A stretch of DNA of 64,000 nucleotides from Sialis fuliginosa (GCA_961205875.1 OY540809.1:29710267-29774266); one strand, 5' to 3'. Shown: positions 43,210-54,748, counted from the first letter of the stretch. Translations and numbers: made by a program. Notes: generated by a model from the letters alone, not told the origin.

Positions 43210-44764
43210 ATCATTTGTTCGTCTGTCAGTTTTTGTTTATTTTCAAGATACGTTCACACCTCCTACTCAATTTGGTTATGTACTGTCATAGTATTGACAC
43301 GTCATTTGTGTACTTTTTCAAATTGCTCTGCAAGTAAGTCGCTCGTTTGTTTGTCTGTATTTGTATACGCTGTGTACTCGTATCTTTGTATCTTTTTCAA
43401 GAGTAGAGATAAGTACACTTGTTTTCGTCAGTGATTTTGCAATTTTCTAAAGTGAATTATCAGTAGGTTTGAGTTTTTGCAATGTCTTTGTCTATTGGGC
43501 ATTGCTTGTTTGTGTTGTTCAAGTCCGGTTTGCTGCCAAAGTTTCCTTTGCAGATTTTTTAATTTAATGTCATTTATTATGTCGTATGGTAGTTTGTCTA
43601 TATTTGAATTTATGTCTTTATTTTTGAATTAAACTGTCCGCATTCTGTATCGCGTCAGTCAGTTTTTTTATTTCTGCGTCAATATCCTCTTTCAAGTCAA
43701 AATTATTTACTTTTATTTATTTGTCTAGGTACTTCTAAATTTTTTCCAGTCCGTATCTGCATGAGATTTAATTTGTTTTTTGATATCTTTCTTTTCTTTT
43801 TTTGTCGTCTCATTGCTTGTTTATGTTGTTCGAGTCCGGTTTGCTACCAAAGTTTCCTTTCCAAATTTTTTAGTTTGATGTCGTTTATTATGTCGTATGG
43901 TAATTTGTCTCTATTTGTATTTATAGTTTTTATTTTTGAATTTAATTTGTCCGCTTTCTGTATCGCGTCAGTCAGTTTTGCAATTTCTGCGTCAATATCC
44001 TCTTTCGAGTCAAATTTATTATTTATTTTTATTAATTTATCTAAGTCACTTCTAAATTTGTTCCAGTCCGTATCCGCATGTGATTTAATTTGTTTTTTGA
44101 TTTCTTTAGTCTTGTGATTTGTCAGTTGTAAAAATACCGGGTTGTGGTCAGATTCGAGTACTGTCTTTGTGTATGGTCGCATTGGTCGCGTAATGTTAAC
44201 ATTTTTTGTTAAAGCAATGTCTATTGTAGTCGGAGTACCATTATTGAGCGGGAAGTGCGTGTGTTCAGTCGAGTAGTGTAAAGTTACATTATTGTTGTCT
44301 ATAAAATTTCTGAGTGTCAGTCCGTTTGTGTTGTTTCTGTGATTGTCCCAGGTTGTATGTCTAAATTTTAGATCGCCGACCAGAATTGTTTTATTACCTG
44401 TTTTAATTAGTCTGTTTAGCTCGTCCTGGGTGTATCTGTTTGCCGATCTGTTATACGCGCCAACGATAGCGACGTCCCCGCCAGCTCGACCGCAATCGTT
44501 TCAAGAGTTGTGTAGGAGTTTCCTTTTTCTGTGTGATGTGTTGTCCCTTACCAGGACCGCTACACCTCCGCCGTTTTCGTTATTGGGTCTATCTCGTCTG
44601 TATACTATATAACCTTTTATTTTTAGTTTGTCATTGTCTTTCAGTTTAGTCTCGTTAATGAACATAATATGTATTATGTATGTCTGAAGTAAGTTAGTCA
44701 GTTGAGTCATTTTTCCTTTGACACCATTCGCATTCCAAATTACAATTGTCGTTTTATATTCCAT
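43210..44764 (-). pseudogene. C-type LINE ORF2 fragment (endonuclease and linker)
   Basis: From ATG 44764 on minus: VIWNANGVKGKM, FINETKLKDNDKL, GGGVAVLVRDN, a frameshift near 44500, SDHNPVFLQLTNHK, then the linker to about DEQM before the 5S junction. The RT domain is absent. A segment of about 110 bp is duplicated in tandem (43505-43620 and 43815-43935). The LINE runs opposite to the 5S remnant next to it. Confidence 0.85.
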
Positions 44765-45883
44765 AGCTATCTAATGTTAATAAAAAATTATTAAATACTG
44801 TACATTTTTCAATTGAATCTGAAACATTTTTTAAATTTTGAATTTAAGTCCCTTACTGCAGAAAGCTATATTTTACTATTTAATTCATTTATTTCTTTTC
44901 TCAGATCCCAGAAATCTCCAAGTGAGTTTTCATTCTGTTGCTGATGTGATTGTCGGGATTGTTGTTCTTGCCGGGGTTGTTCATATTGTTGTTGATATCT
45001 TGTTCCATTCCATGGGTTTGTTCTTGGTGCTGTTAATTTTGGGAAGTCGTTTTTATTGGGTGTCTTCTGTTGTGTCAATGAATTTTTTTTATCTTTTATT
45101 TGTTTGATTTTTTCTAAATACGTATGGCATTCAATGTTGTTGGTGACATGCTCGCCTTTACAGTTTGCGCACTTGTGTGGTTGTTTTAATGTTTTTGTAC
45201 AAGTATTGGTTAAATGCCCTTTAGCACACTTAAGACATTTTGGTTGGGCTTCGCAGTTGCTTATTGGCATCGATGACATTGTATAATAATTTTGTTATTT
45301 CTGCACCTGTCCCATTTTATTATGGTATGTGATAAAGCTTTAATTTGCTGCAAATTTCTTATTGTATAACTCGCTGATGTGACCACCATGTACAGCAGAT
45401 TATAGTTAGTTTTCATTTTATACAGTTTTTTAACTTCAATATTATGTTTTTCTGTTAGCTCTTCTTCAATTTCTTCCGTCGAGGGTTCATTATCTAACCC
45501 ACGTATTACAAATGCGTGGGGTTTTTTGTTTTCTTTGTATATGTGTGAAATTGTATTTTTCCTAATTTAAGTGCTTCACATATAATGGTGTGGTCTCTAT
45601 CTACTGTTGTTCTTATATTTATGTTCTGACCTGTATATTTGATCGTATAATTTTCACCGACCGTTCTCTTCAGCAGTGTGTGTATATTGATTTCTTTTCC
45701 ATGTACTACAATAGGTGGTGGTAAGTTATTGTTGGTTTTATTTTGAATATTTGTTTCGGTCTCTTCCATGTCAATTTCGTTTTCATCTTCATTTTCAAGT
45801 GCTGAGAATCGATTTGATATTTCTATTTTCTTCGTTAATTTACAATTGTTTGTTTCGTCGATTATTTTACGTTTGGTTGTCAT
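44754..45883 (-). pseudogene. C-type LINE ORF1, frameshifted
   Basis: From ATG 45883 (MTTKRKIIDETN): acidic segment, PPPIVVHGKEINIHTLLKRT, KYTGQNINIRTT, knuckles CLKCAKGHLTNTC and CANCKGEHVTNNIEC, a short Gln-rich tract. Frameshifts near 45510, 45280 and 44860. The 11-nt overlap with ORF2 is conserved. 45884-45930 is 5' UTR. Confidence 0.85.
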
Positions 45884-45930
45884 TGCCACGTCAGCCAATG
45901 GTAATTGTTTTTCAATTTTTTCAATATTTA

Positions 45931-46739
45931 TAACCGAAACGAAAATATCCGGTATGGAGAACCATACATTCCATGTTCTTTCTATCTTTTTAAATAATTT
46001 TTAAATATACATTTTTTTAAATATTTTATTTATATAACCTACTACTATGAATAAACATATCGTAATACATTAAAAAAACATAAATACTTACAACGGTTAC
46101 AGCTCTTTTTGCCATTTGTATATAAATATTAGTTTTCTAATGTCAAAAGCATAAAACACATTCGTAGAAAAACTAATTTGACAATTTGAATTTAGTTGCA
46201 TTTGTTTCCAAGGAAACATTAATTAATGACATATTAGTATTTAAAATTCAAATTTTAAGTGTGTTTTTCACCCCTTTAATGGCTGTTTAGGCACGTACAA
46301 ATAATAAATGTCCCTTAGATTCAATTGAACTGCAAATGTACCAAATCTTGTCAAAATTAGTGTGATAATACTCGCAATATTCACTTTTTAGACGAAAAAA
46401 GTTACAAAATTGCGAATATTTCCAAAACCCCTAATCCGATTAGCACCAAAATCAATAGGTTTGGAGTACTCACTGAGGCAAACATTTTCCCCAAAAATAA
46501 TTCAGATCGGTGCATTTTTACAGTAGTTATCGTGAACGAAAGAAAATTCTACATCCGCACAGACACACAGACACACGCACAGCCGCCATGCGAAAATTAA
46601 CTTTTCTTTACGTTTTGAAGTTAGTACAATCAGAATTTGTCATTTTCTCGGACACGATTTTTCGATGGTATTACAATACTTCCATTTCTTTCAGAACATG
46701 GAAGTAAAATTAACGGTTTGAAGCCCTGGTTCCAATAGT
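45931..46739. repeat. Non-coding repeats, including the family at 5668 and a hAT-like end
   Basis: 46126-46315 matches 5668-5871. 46700-46725 (ACGGTTTGAAGCCCTGG) resembles the end of the hAT MITE at 41081. No gene recognised; a 65-codon frame with an ACAC repeat is not convincing. Confidence 0.5.
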
Positions 46740-46937
46740 GTTTTTTAGATTTGAATATATGTCATTAGTCCTGCCGTGAATAATTATTGGTGGTATGTAT
46801 TTGGTTTTCTTATTTAGTTTTGGTTCTTCAATTTTCATGTCTTTGATTGAATCTAACGAGTTGTTTATAATATGTATTATAGTAATAAATAGTACAGTTG
46901 TTTTATTGTACAAGAATGATATTACACCACAGAACAA
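46740..46937 (-). pseudogene. LINE ORF1 fragment, diverged
   Basis: On minus: KLNKKTKYIPPIIIHGRTND, IYSNLKNTIG, aligning with the PPPIVVHGKEINIHTLLKRT region of other copies. It is the most diverged ORF1 piece in the window. Confidence 0.6.
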
Positions 46938-47389
46938 TTATTACACTTTTCTTTGGTTTTTAGGCAGATAAATTTTTTTTGGATAGATTCCAATTTCACT
47001 GGATTGTCCATATCAACTCCAATGACCACTATGTCCCCTAAAATTATAATAAAAGTTTAAAACAGTGTTTCATAAAATTAAATTGAGATTTAGACTAAAA
47101 ACGCAGCTGATTTAAAATCAAATTATGGTTGCATGCATAAAGTCGGCACTAAATCTCTTCAAAATTCTTGCAAACATGTCTTGTCATTTATAGGTTTTAC
47201 AAGTTATTTAACATAAATCTAATAAAATCAATGAACACAACTTTATATACTTTGAATGAATAAATGAACTAACAAAAACAGTTGAAATTCAACCTTACTA
47301 ATTTTTAAGAGAATGAATGAAACTCTTATAATTTTTGAACGTATTTTTCAAGTTCTATCAGTTAGTATTAAAGACATTACAGTCCAGAT
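46938..47389. other. AT-rich stretch, nothing recognised
   Basis: No frame, terminal repeat or match to other parts of the window was noticed. Confidence 0.4.
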
Positions 47390-48208
47390 GAACTACGTAA
47401 TTGCAAAATTTCCAATTCTCTGGATCTCGTTGATTTCTGTTCCACTGCAATGATCGAATTGGTATTCGGCGCCTGGAAGAATAAGATGATTTACCAAGAC
47501 TTTATCAAGAGGCTTTCCTATTTCTCTCTCCGTGATTGTGATTGATGCAGGTATTTTATTCGCGGAGAGCATCCAGCTTGACAAGTTGATTTTTCCTCGA
47601 AGCTTACGCAATTTTTAAAGACAAAATTAGCAAGCGAAACTACATTACAGGCGCCTTTAATAGACTGAATCGATTGATTCTTTCCAATAGTCCAAATAAA
47701 GTTCCATCCTCTGTTGATATGTTCTTTGTTGGATTTTCTCCTTTGCTACGCCAAGCACCATTTGGAATAAAGTAGTCGTTTTGTTGGTTTTTAAGAACTC
47801 CAAGATTTTCATGTTATCCGTAACAGCTGCCAGTAGAATTTGGAAAATACTGTCCATAGGGCATGTATTCGTAATCGAGAATTTTGTTGACCCGATCGTC
47901 ACGAGTCCCAAATTGGAATTGCTTCCATTTTTCAGAATTGGCAATTTCCGTTTTTGTTCAGAAAGAATGATATCATTCATGTCTTGGTTCGTCTTGGTAC
48001 GGTAATAAGATTTTGATTTCTTCGTCGTTTTTCCTAGGCCCCGCCAGTTCTCAATTTCGTTCAGTGCGGTTCTTGTTAATAAATCAGAACTACGAGAGCA
48101 AGGAATGCAAATTCTCTTTTCTCCATACCCTTCTTCTTTCCCATCAATGGCGACAGAACACCCCTGGAGCAAATGAACATTTTTACTGCAAATAACGCAA
48201 ACGTGACA
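47390..48208 (-). pseudogene. Cysteine-peptidase-like gene, broken (possibly transposon-borne)
   Basis: Minus-strand reading frames join into one protein: a zinc-type pair CVICSKNVHLLQGC ... RICIPC, then ITNTCPMDSIFQIL (Asn-Thr-Cys box like that of C19 ubiquitin peptidases), MVLGVAKEKIQQRTYQQRME, GACNVVSLANFVFKNCVSFE, STCQAGC, and VNHLILPGAEYQFDHCSG-like text. Frame changes near 47665 and 47520 break it. I cannot name the family; similar Cys-box proteins occur as repeated uncharacterised genes in insects. It replaces part of a 5S spacer whose dyad remnant starts at 48209. No intron signals are clear. Confidence 0.5.
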
Positions 48209-48560
48209 CTATTGTATAGTTGAAATTTATGTGCGTACAAACAATTGCATATACTACAAAAAATTATTAAAGGGATTATTTCTGATTGAAAAGATCTTGA
48301 TGTACTAGCATTTTTTTTTCACATTTTTTTATTAACTTAAAGGTTTTCAATAATAAATTTGTGGAATGCGGAAGTTTGAATTTGTGCCAATATTTTTATA
48401 AATTCCCTATCATTTTAATTTTTAAAAGAGTAGACCGCGAGTAGATTTTTTTCCCGTTTTTTTTTTATTTATTTTAAAACTAAATTTGTTTTATCACTCA
48501 TTTGAAAAATTAAGATGCCTTATTAAAAAAATATTTTATTTTTAATTACAATTTTAGCGA
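48209..48560 (-). other. 5S upstream spacer, inverted
   Basis: Reverse complement of the conserved region before 5S (AATTGCATATACTACAA, GATTGAAAAGATCTTGATGT). No 5S gene attached. Confidence 0.7.
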
Positions 48561-48619
48561 AACAATAACAACTACGATCATCAGAAGTTATGTGAAAAAA
48601 TATAACTTCTAAGCATATA

Positions 48620-49215
48620 AGATTTTGGGAGTAGTGGAATACCGTGGCCCGCCAGTCACCCGTAGATTAGCAGAAGATATAGGGCATTACATCGGTATAT
48701 CAAGGCGATACACAAATTGGATCCAGAACCAGCCTTCGGAATATCCCCAAAAAACGTGAGGCACGAGATCTGTAACAATGTAACTGAGCGGTTTCAGCAA
48801 TCTTGGACCTCTAGACAAAGACAAGCAAGATCCTTTATTAAGGGCCTCTCGTCTAAGTCAACAAAATACCTTCTGAACTTAAACGGGCCTCCTAACAGGT
48901 CACGGGAAAACGAACAGCCATCTCCACACTATAGGTATAGCGCCTAATCCACAGTGTAGGAAATGTCGAACACAGGAGGAAACTTCTGAACACGTCCTTT
49001 GCATTTGCACAGCACTTGCTGAAATAAGGAACAAACACCTTGGCTCCCCTTTTCTTGAACCGGTGAGACATTTAAGACATACCGATGAACAGGATTCTAT
49101 CCGTCGCGGAAGCAACAGACCTGTTCAAAGAGTGAAGTCTTGATAACCTCAAGGGGGCACAATGGGTCCTAGCGGCCTAAGTGCAGGAGCCTCGCTCCAC
49201 CCCCTTTATCTATCT
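48620..49215 (+). pseudogene. 3' end of an unrelated LINE (RNase H-type C-terminus)
   Basis: Plus-strand frames read ERFQQSWTSRQRQARSFIKG, LSSKSTKYLLNLN, then after a frameshift LTGHGKTNSHLHTIG, PNPQCRKCRTQEETSEHVLC and ICTALAEIRNKHLG, a C-terminal zinc segment typical of I/Loa-like LINEs. The 3' UTR has GGGGGCACAATGGGTCC and CTAAGTGCAGGAGCC. Truncated at the 5' side. Not related to the 5S LINEs. Confidence 0.75.
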
Positions 49216-49337
49216 ATGATGATAAGAAGAAAACATCGTACCCAGTTCGTGATGAGTACAGTTTAACTGTCGAATTATTATTTTATTCATAGTTATGAAT
49301 ATGCATATTCATATCATTATTATTATAACTTCATATA

Positions 49338-49462
49338 AACTTAGCGAAGCACCCAAAAAAATAAAGAAAAATTGAGCAACAAAATCAAAATCAGCGTAAC
49401 TAATTAGCAACACATAATCCACCTTATTTCGTTTTGATTAGCAATAGGTGCTTCGCTAAGTT
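49338..49462. mobile_element. Short MITE (about 125 bp)
   Basis: AACTTAGCGAAGCACCC at the left is inverted as GGTGCTTCGCTAAGTT at the right. Non-coding. No clear target duplication seen. Confidence 0.6.
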
Positions 49463-49495
49463 CATGGTCATCAATAGTGTATAGTTTATTATTTC

Positions 49496-49535
49496 GGCAA
49501 CGGCCATACCATGTTGAATACACCGGTTCTCGTCC
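49496..49535 (+). rRNA. 5S_rRNA: 5S rRNA gene, 5' part
   Basis: Nt 1-40 (GGCAACGGCC...CTCGTCC), preceded by spacer and dyad half. A LINE 5' end follows with no extra bases. No 3' part is found nearby. Confidence 0.88.
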
Positions 49536-49588
49536 GTCCTTGCCAGGCATTCGACCCAACAAGAGCAATAAATCCTGAAATAAAATAA
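49536..49588 (+). mobile_element. LINE 5' tip (about 50 bp) after 5S nt 40
   Basis: GTCCTTGCCAGGCATTCG and following AAGAGCAATAAAT, then a switch into antisense ORF1. Confidence 0.75.
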
Positions 49589-50130
49589 ATAAATCCACGT
49601 ATTACAAATGCGTGGGTTTTTTCTGTTTTCTTAGCAAACGTGTGGAATTGTATTTTTTCTAATTTAAGAGCTTCACATACAAGGGTGTGGTCTCTGTCTA
49701 CTGTAGTTCTAACATTTATGTTCTGGCCGTTATATTTAATAGTATAATTTTCACCAACCGTTCTTTTCAGCAGTGCATGTATATTTATTTCCGTTCCATG
49801 TATTACAATGGGTGGTGGCAAGTTGTTGTTGGTTTTGTTTTCATTATTGGTTTCGGTCTCTTCCATTTCCATTTCATTTTCATCTTCATCTTCATTTACT
49901 AGTGGTGATAATCTATTTGATATTTCTATCTTCTTAGTTAGTTTACAGTTGTTTATTTCGTCAATTATTTTGCGTTTTGTTGTCATTGCCACGTCAGCCA
50001 ATGGCAATTGTTTTTCAATTTTTCCAAAATTTTTAATTTTATCAATTTCTTTACATTTGTTCTTTATTTGAGTTTTTTTCAGTCGCAAACGTTGCGGACA
50101 CTTTGTTACATTGATTCTCTTCAACAGTTG
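49589..50130 (-). pseudogene. C-type LINE ORF1 N-terminal fragment
   Basis: On minus, MTTKRKIIDEINNCKLTKKI begins at 49985, then an acidic run, PPPIVIHGTEINIHALLKRT, KYNGQNINVRTT, EKTHAFVIRG. It stops at 49589 at a palindromic switch into a plus-strand LINE tip. The open frame extends 5' (from 50124) through 5' UTR, and its last 30 residues are antisense LINE/5S and not real coding. Confidence 0.8.
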
Positions 50131-50376
50131 GCTTAGTTAAACTATTTTATTTATATAAAAAAGCAATTTTTCACAATTATTTTAGGAGCAATATTTTTTC
50201 TGACAAAACACTACAAAACATGAAAGAAATTATGAACCTTATAATAATAATTTTGAAAATTCAATTTTATACAATTTAAATTATGTAATAAATTAATTTT
50301 CCTCGACGCCATATTTTCGATTTTTTGAACTTATTTTAAACAAGTGAACATATTTCAAATAAAAATAAATAAAAAA
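50131..50376 (-). other. 5S downstream spacer, inverted
   Basis: Reverse complement of the spacer that follows 5S genes (AACAAGTGAACATATTTCAA). From here to 61 kb the 5S units read on minus. Confidence 0.75.
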
Positions 50377-50465
50377 GACAACGGCACGCGGTGTTCCCAA
50401 GCGGTCACCCATCCAAGTACTAACCGCGCCCGATGTTGCTTAACTTCGGTGATCGGACGAGAACC
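50377..50465 (-). rRNA. 5S_rRNA: 5S rRNA gene, 3' part, split by LINE B2
   Basis: On minus, GGTTCTCGTCCGATCACCG to GTGCCGTTGTC; internal control region complete. The 5' part is at 54919-54958. Confidence 0.93.
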
Positions 50466-50739
50466 AATTTCAATTCAAAAACATTTATTTACAATTTGAT
50501 ACAATAATATTTACAAATTAATAAGTATAACATTACAAGTGTTTAATATATAATTTTGTACTAAAAATAATTCCTTTCTTACTAAGCTCCTTCTATTAGA
50601 TTATCTCAGATTATTATTTTTTATCAGAAGTAACTTTTATTTCTGTTAAAATAATAAATTGTAGGTGCCATTTTTCGCAGTAAGGGTTTTGGTTTTTATA
50701 TTGTGGTTTCGTTTCCAGGAAAAGCAAACAGTGAAAAAC

Positions 50740-50775
50740 CTGGTGAAGATATTTGTGTGTGTGTGTGTGTGTATG
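50740..50775. repeat. (TG)n microsatellite in the B2 3' UTR
   Basis: About ten TG dinucleotides; the reason for several short spurious frames on both strands. Confidence 0.8.
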
Positions 50776-50902
50776 TGTTGACAATGCGGGCGAAGGCACG
50801 CACGACAAATATGCGTAAGCGAGTGCTCACCCACATGCCCCGCGCACACCCTCGCTCGTACCATCTTTTATTGTTATTGTTTTTTGTTTATATGTATTTG
50901 TG

Positions 50903-53586
50903 TTATTGTTGTGTGAAAATTGGTAGCGTCTGATATGGTAGTTTGTGTTTGAGTATGTATGGTGCATTATGGTCTCTTATTTTCGTTATGTCTTTTGTTA
51001 ACGGGTTGTTATTTAGTTGTGTGTCGTAGAATTTTTGTGATAGTCTTGTTATGTAGTCGTGTATTGTTTCAATATCAGTCAGTTCGTGTAGTTCTGTCAC
51101 TCTCGTGTAGCGGTCTTTGTAATGAGTCGTAGGATTTTGTTTTGAAAAACTTGCAGCGGTTTGAGGGTTGGTTTTGATGTATTACACCACACTGGAGCTG
51201 CGTGCATAATAGTCGGTCGTATTATCGCTGTGTAAATGAGCTTTTTGTTTTTCTGCTCTGTACCTTTGCTGATGAGCATTGGGTACAGGGCTTTTGTTGT
51301 GGCGTAGGCGTTTTGTATTACCTTTTTTACATGTTCTTTGAAATTTAGTCTATAGTCCAGTGTAACACCTAAATATTTTACTTTGTGTGTCGGTGTTATT
51401 TCGTCGTTATTTAACGTCAGTTTTTGAAATATTTTGGTATTGGTAAATTTTTTGGTAAAGATTATGTGTTCGGTTTTGTTTGTGTTTATTTTGATTTTCC
51501 AGTGTCTGAAGTATTGCGTCAGTAAGTTAGTGTGTATCTGTAATTGTTTGGTCGCAACAATGGCGCTGAATGAATGGGCGTATATTGCCGTATCATCCGC
51601 GAACAATGCTGTTTTCGTCTGTTTGAATTGTGGTATGTCGTTTATGTAGTGCAGGAATAGTTTAGGTCCGAGAACTGAGCCCTGAGGTACCCCCGCGTGT
51701 ACGTCCTTTATCGTCGAGTTAGTGTTATTTACTTTTACTGTAAAATGTCTTTCGCTTAAGTACGAGTACAGCAACTTTACGAGATAATCGGGTATTTTGT
51801 TGTTAATCAGTTTGTGTATCAACCCCTGGGTCCAGACAGTGTCAAAGGCTTTTTCTATGTCGAGTAACACCATGGCAGTGACGTTATGTTTATTGAAATT
51901 GTGTGTAATGTCTGTGGCTATACGTGTTATCTGTTGTGTAGTATTATGTTTTGCGCGGAAGCCGAACTGTTCATTTACTATTGTTTTGTTTTTTATTTCT
52001 ATTTTGTTCAGTCTCGTGTGTATGATTTTTTCCGTCAGTTTTGAAAGTGTGTTTAGTAAGCTAATAGGTCTGTAGTTTCGCGGGTCAGTAATGGTTTTGT
52101 TCGGTTTCGGGATAGGTATTATTGTGGCTAGTTTCCAGGATTTGGGAAAGTATTGATGTTTAATTATTGCATTTATTATGTGTGTGATCTGTACTAGTGT
52201 TTTTTGTGAAATGTTTTTGAGTAGTTTGTTTGTTATACCGTCTGGCCCAGGAGCTTTGTTGTTAGGTAGTTTTTTAATTGTCTGTCGCACTTCGGCAGGT
52301 GACGTCATAATTTTTATAAATTGTTTGTCTGTGAGTGTGCATGTTTGTGTTACGTATTGTTGTACCTGTTCGTGTATTTGTTGCTGTTCTTGTGTAGTGT
52401 TTTCTTGTGCTCTGTGAATGTTTTCGAATGTGTCAGCCAGTGTTTCACATTTTTGTTTGTCCGAGTAAATTGTCGTGTTGTCTATTTCCAGGGCTGGGAT
52501 TGGGGTAAATGTTTTAGTCAGTAGTTTTGTCATCCTCCAGAGAGTGTTGTCTGATGGTTTAATTTTTTGTAATGTTTCTGTCCAGTTATTGTTGCGGAAG
52601 TCAGTAATTTTTTGTTGAATTTCTTTATTTAGTTTTTTCATTGCTTCTTTGTGAATTGAAAGTCCCGTGTCTTGCCAGAGTTTTCTTTGATAATTTTTAT
52701 TTTTTATGTCTTGTATTATATCGTCTGGCAATTTGTCTTTGTTCGTGTCAATTGTTATGGTTTTTGAGTTCTTTTTTCCCGCAATCTGTATCGCGTTTGT
52801 CAGTTTAGTCACTTCGTTGTCTATCTCTTCTGGAGTGCTGATGGTCGGATTTATTTTTATGTTTTCGTCTAGGTCTGTGCGAAATTTTGTCCAGTCAGTG
52901 TCTATATATGACGTGATTTGTTTTTTGATTACTTTAGTTTTATGATTTGTCAGTTGAAATATTACTGGGTTATGGTCTGAGTCTAGTTCTGGTTTTGTGT
53001 ATGGCTGTGTTATTGGTGTGTTTTTGTTTAATATAATGTCTATTGTTGTGGGTGTTCCATTGTTGAGTGGAAAGTGAGTGTGTTTAGTTGTGTGATGTAG
53101 TGTAATGTTATTGTTGTTAATATAATTTTTAATAGTGTTACCGTTTCTGTTGTTTATATGATTGTTCCAGTCTGTGTGTCTGGCATTTAAGTCACCTACC
53201 AGAAGTGTCTTAGTCGCTGTATTCATTAATTTGTCAATGTCAGTCATTGTAAGATTGTTAGATGGTCTATTATATGCGCCGATTACGACGATACCTCGAC
53301 TCAGTTCTATTGCAATAGTTTCCAGTGTGGTGTTTGGTGTTTTAACTTTTTTATGCGGAGTGTTGTTTTTTATCAAAACCGCGACTCCACCGCCGTTTTC
53401 GTCATTTGGTCTGTCTCGTCTGTAAGTGGTGTACCCTTTGATTTTAAAATTGTCATGTGTTTTGAGTCTCGTTTCGTTAATGACCATAATGTGTATTTTG
53501 TGTGTGTGTAAAAAGTGTGTTAATTGTGTTAACTTACCTTTAACACTGTTTGCGTTCCATGTAGATACTTTTGTTTTATATTCCAT
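50903..53586 (-). pseudogene. B2 ORF2, endonuclease and RT, one late frameshift
   Basis: From ATG 53586 an 829-codon frame carries all endonuclease motifs (STWNANSVKGK, NETRLK, GDLNARHTDWN, TTIDIIL, SDHNPV) and the full RT (NNKAPGPDGITN, YRPISLLNTLSKLTEKII, LLDIEKAFDTVWTQG, GVPQGSVLGPK, LFADDTAIY, VKYLGVTLD). At about 51115 a 4-nt deletion relative to A1 (RLIT, then KTATRE and a stop) shifts the frame. The last 60 residues continue to 50903 (TELHELTDIETIHDYITRL). Only the extreme C-terminus is lost, so this is a recently disabled copy. Confidence 0.9.
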
Positions 53587-54748
53587 AACTGTCTAATGTT
53601 AGTAGAAATGTGTTGAATACTGTGAATTTTTCGATACTGTTGTTTGCATCTTTTAGTTTTGAGTTGAGGTCCCTAACTGCGTTGAGCATGGCACCTACGT
53701 TTATGAAGGAATTTAATTTTTCAAATTCTTCTTTTAATGTATGCATTTCCGTAAGGGGATTTTCTGTTATTTGAGTCTTTGGTTCTGGTATCGGCTGTAG
53801 TTTTTCTTCGTTTAATTTTGTTTTATGCCACGGATTTGTCGTCGGCAATGGTGCTGGTATAAATTTTTGTTTCGGCAATTGTGGGAAATCTTCTGGTGAT
53901 AGTGTTTTCTGTCGAGGGTGGTTTCTTGTTTGCTTCGCCTGTACTTGTTGTAATTTATTGATGTAGGTTGGGCACTGTATACTGTTGGACACGTGCGGTC
54001 CACTGCAGTTAGCACATGTTGGTTTTGTTTCCAGAGGTTTATCACACTCTATTGTTAGATGTCCTTTCTCACACTTAAGACATTTGGGTTTTGCTTGGCA
54101 ATTACTGGTAGCGTGGCCCCATTCTTGATATCTGTGACACTGAATAATTTTTTTGTTGTTGATGTGCCTTTCCCATCGTATTATTGTGTGAGTTAGGGCT
54201 TTTATGTGTTTTAAGTGTTTTAATAGATAGCTTGCGCTTGTAACTATCATGTATAGTGCGCTATATTTTGTATTCATTTTGAATACCTGTTTAACTGCGA
54301 TTTGATATTTCTCAATCAGTTCTTTTTTTATTTCTTCCGTTGCTGGTTCATTATCTAATCCCCGTATAACGAATGCATGGGTTTTTTCCGTCTTCTTGGT
54401 ATAGGTGTGGTATTCAATCTGTGAAGTTTTCAACACTTCGCAGATTTTTTCATGGTCGTGGTCATTATTTGATTTTATGTTTATTGTATTATTGGTATAT
54501 TTTAGTGAATAATGGTCCCCTACCGTTTTCTTTAGAATGGAGTGTATGTTTTTTTCTTTTCCATGTATAACAATCGGAGGTGGTGTATTTTTACGTGGTG
54601 GTGCTGGCGTTTCATCTTGTTCCATTTCGGCGGTTTCTTCTTCGTCATCGTCATCGATCTGCAGTGGCGTAAATCGGTTTGATACTTCTAATTTCTTCGT
54701 ATTTTTTTCGTTTGGGTCCTCTGTGTTTTTTCTTTTTGTTGTTTTCAT
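53576..54748 (-). CDS. LINE B2 ORF1 (CCHC-knuckle protein)
   Basis: A 390-aa ORF1 from ATG 54748 (MKTTKRKNTED); an upstream GTG in frame at 54820 is not needed. Layout as in A1: basic and acidic N-terminus, APPRKNTPPPIVIHG, PRE_C2HC (HAFVIRGLDNEPATEEI), three zinc knuckles. In the first knuckle the second Cys is Tyr (CHRYQEWGHATSNC), which should weaken nucleic-acid binding. The Gln-rich tract of A1 is absent. It overlaps ORF2 by the same 11 nt. Confidence 0.88.
   Translation of the reverse strand: MKTTKRKNTEDPNEKNTKKLEVSNRFTPLQIDDDDEEETAEMEQDETPAPPRKNTPPPIVIHGKEKNIHSILKKTVGDHYSLKYTNNTINIKSNNDHDHEKICEVLKTSQIEYHTYTKKTEKTHAFVIRGLDNEPATEEIKKELIEKYQIAVKQVFKMNTKYSALYMIVTSASYLLKHLKHIKALTHTIIRWERHINNKKIIQCHRYQEWGHATSNCQAKPKCLKCEKGHLTIECDKPLETKPTCANCSGPHVSNSIQCPTYINKLQQVQAKQTRNHPRQKTLSPEDFPQLPKQKFIPAPLPTTNPWHKTKLNEEKLQPIPEPKTQITENPLTEMHTLKEEFEKLNSFINVGAMLNAVRDLNSKLKDANNSIEKFTVFNTFLLTLDSYGI

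Noticed and set aside
50703..50933. Frame across the TG microsatellite as a secreted peptide
   Set aside because: Cys/Val run comes from the (TG)n repeat in the LINE 3' UTR.
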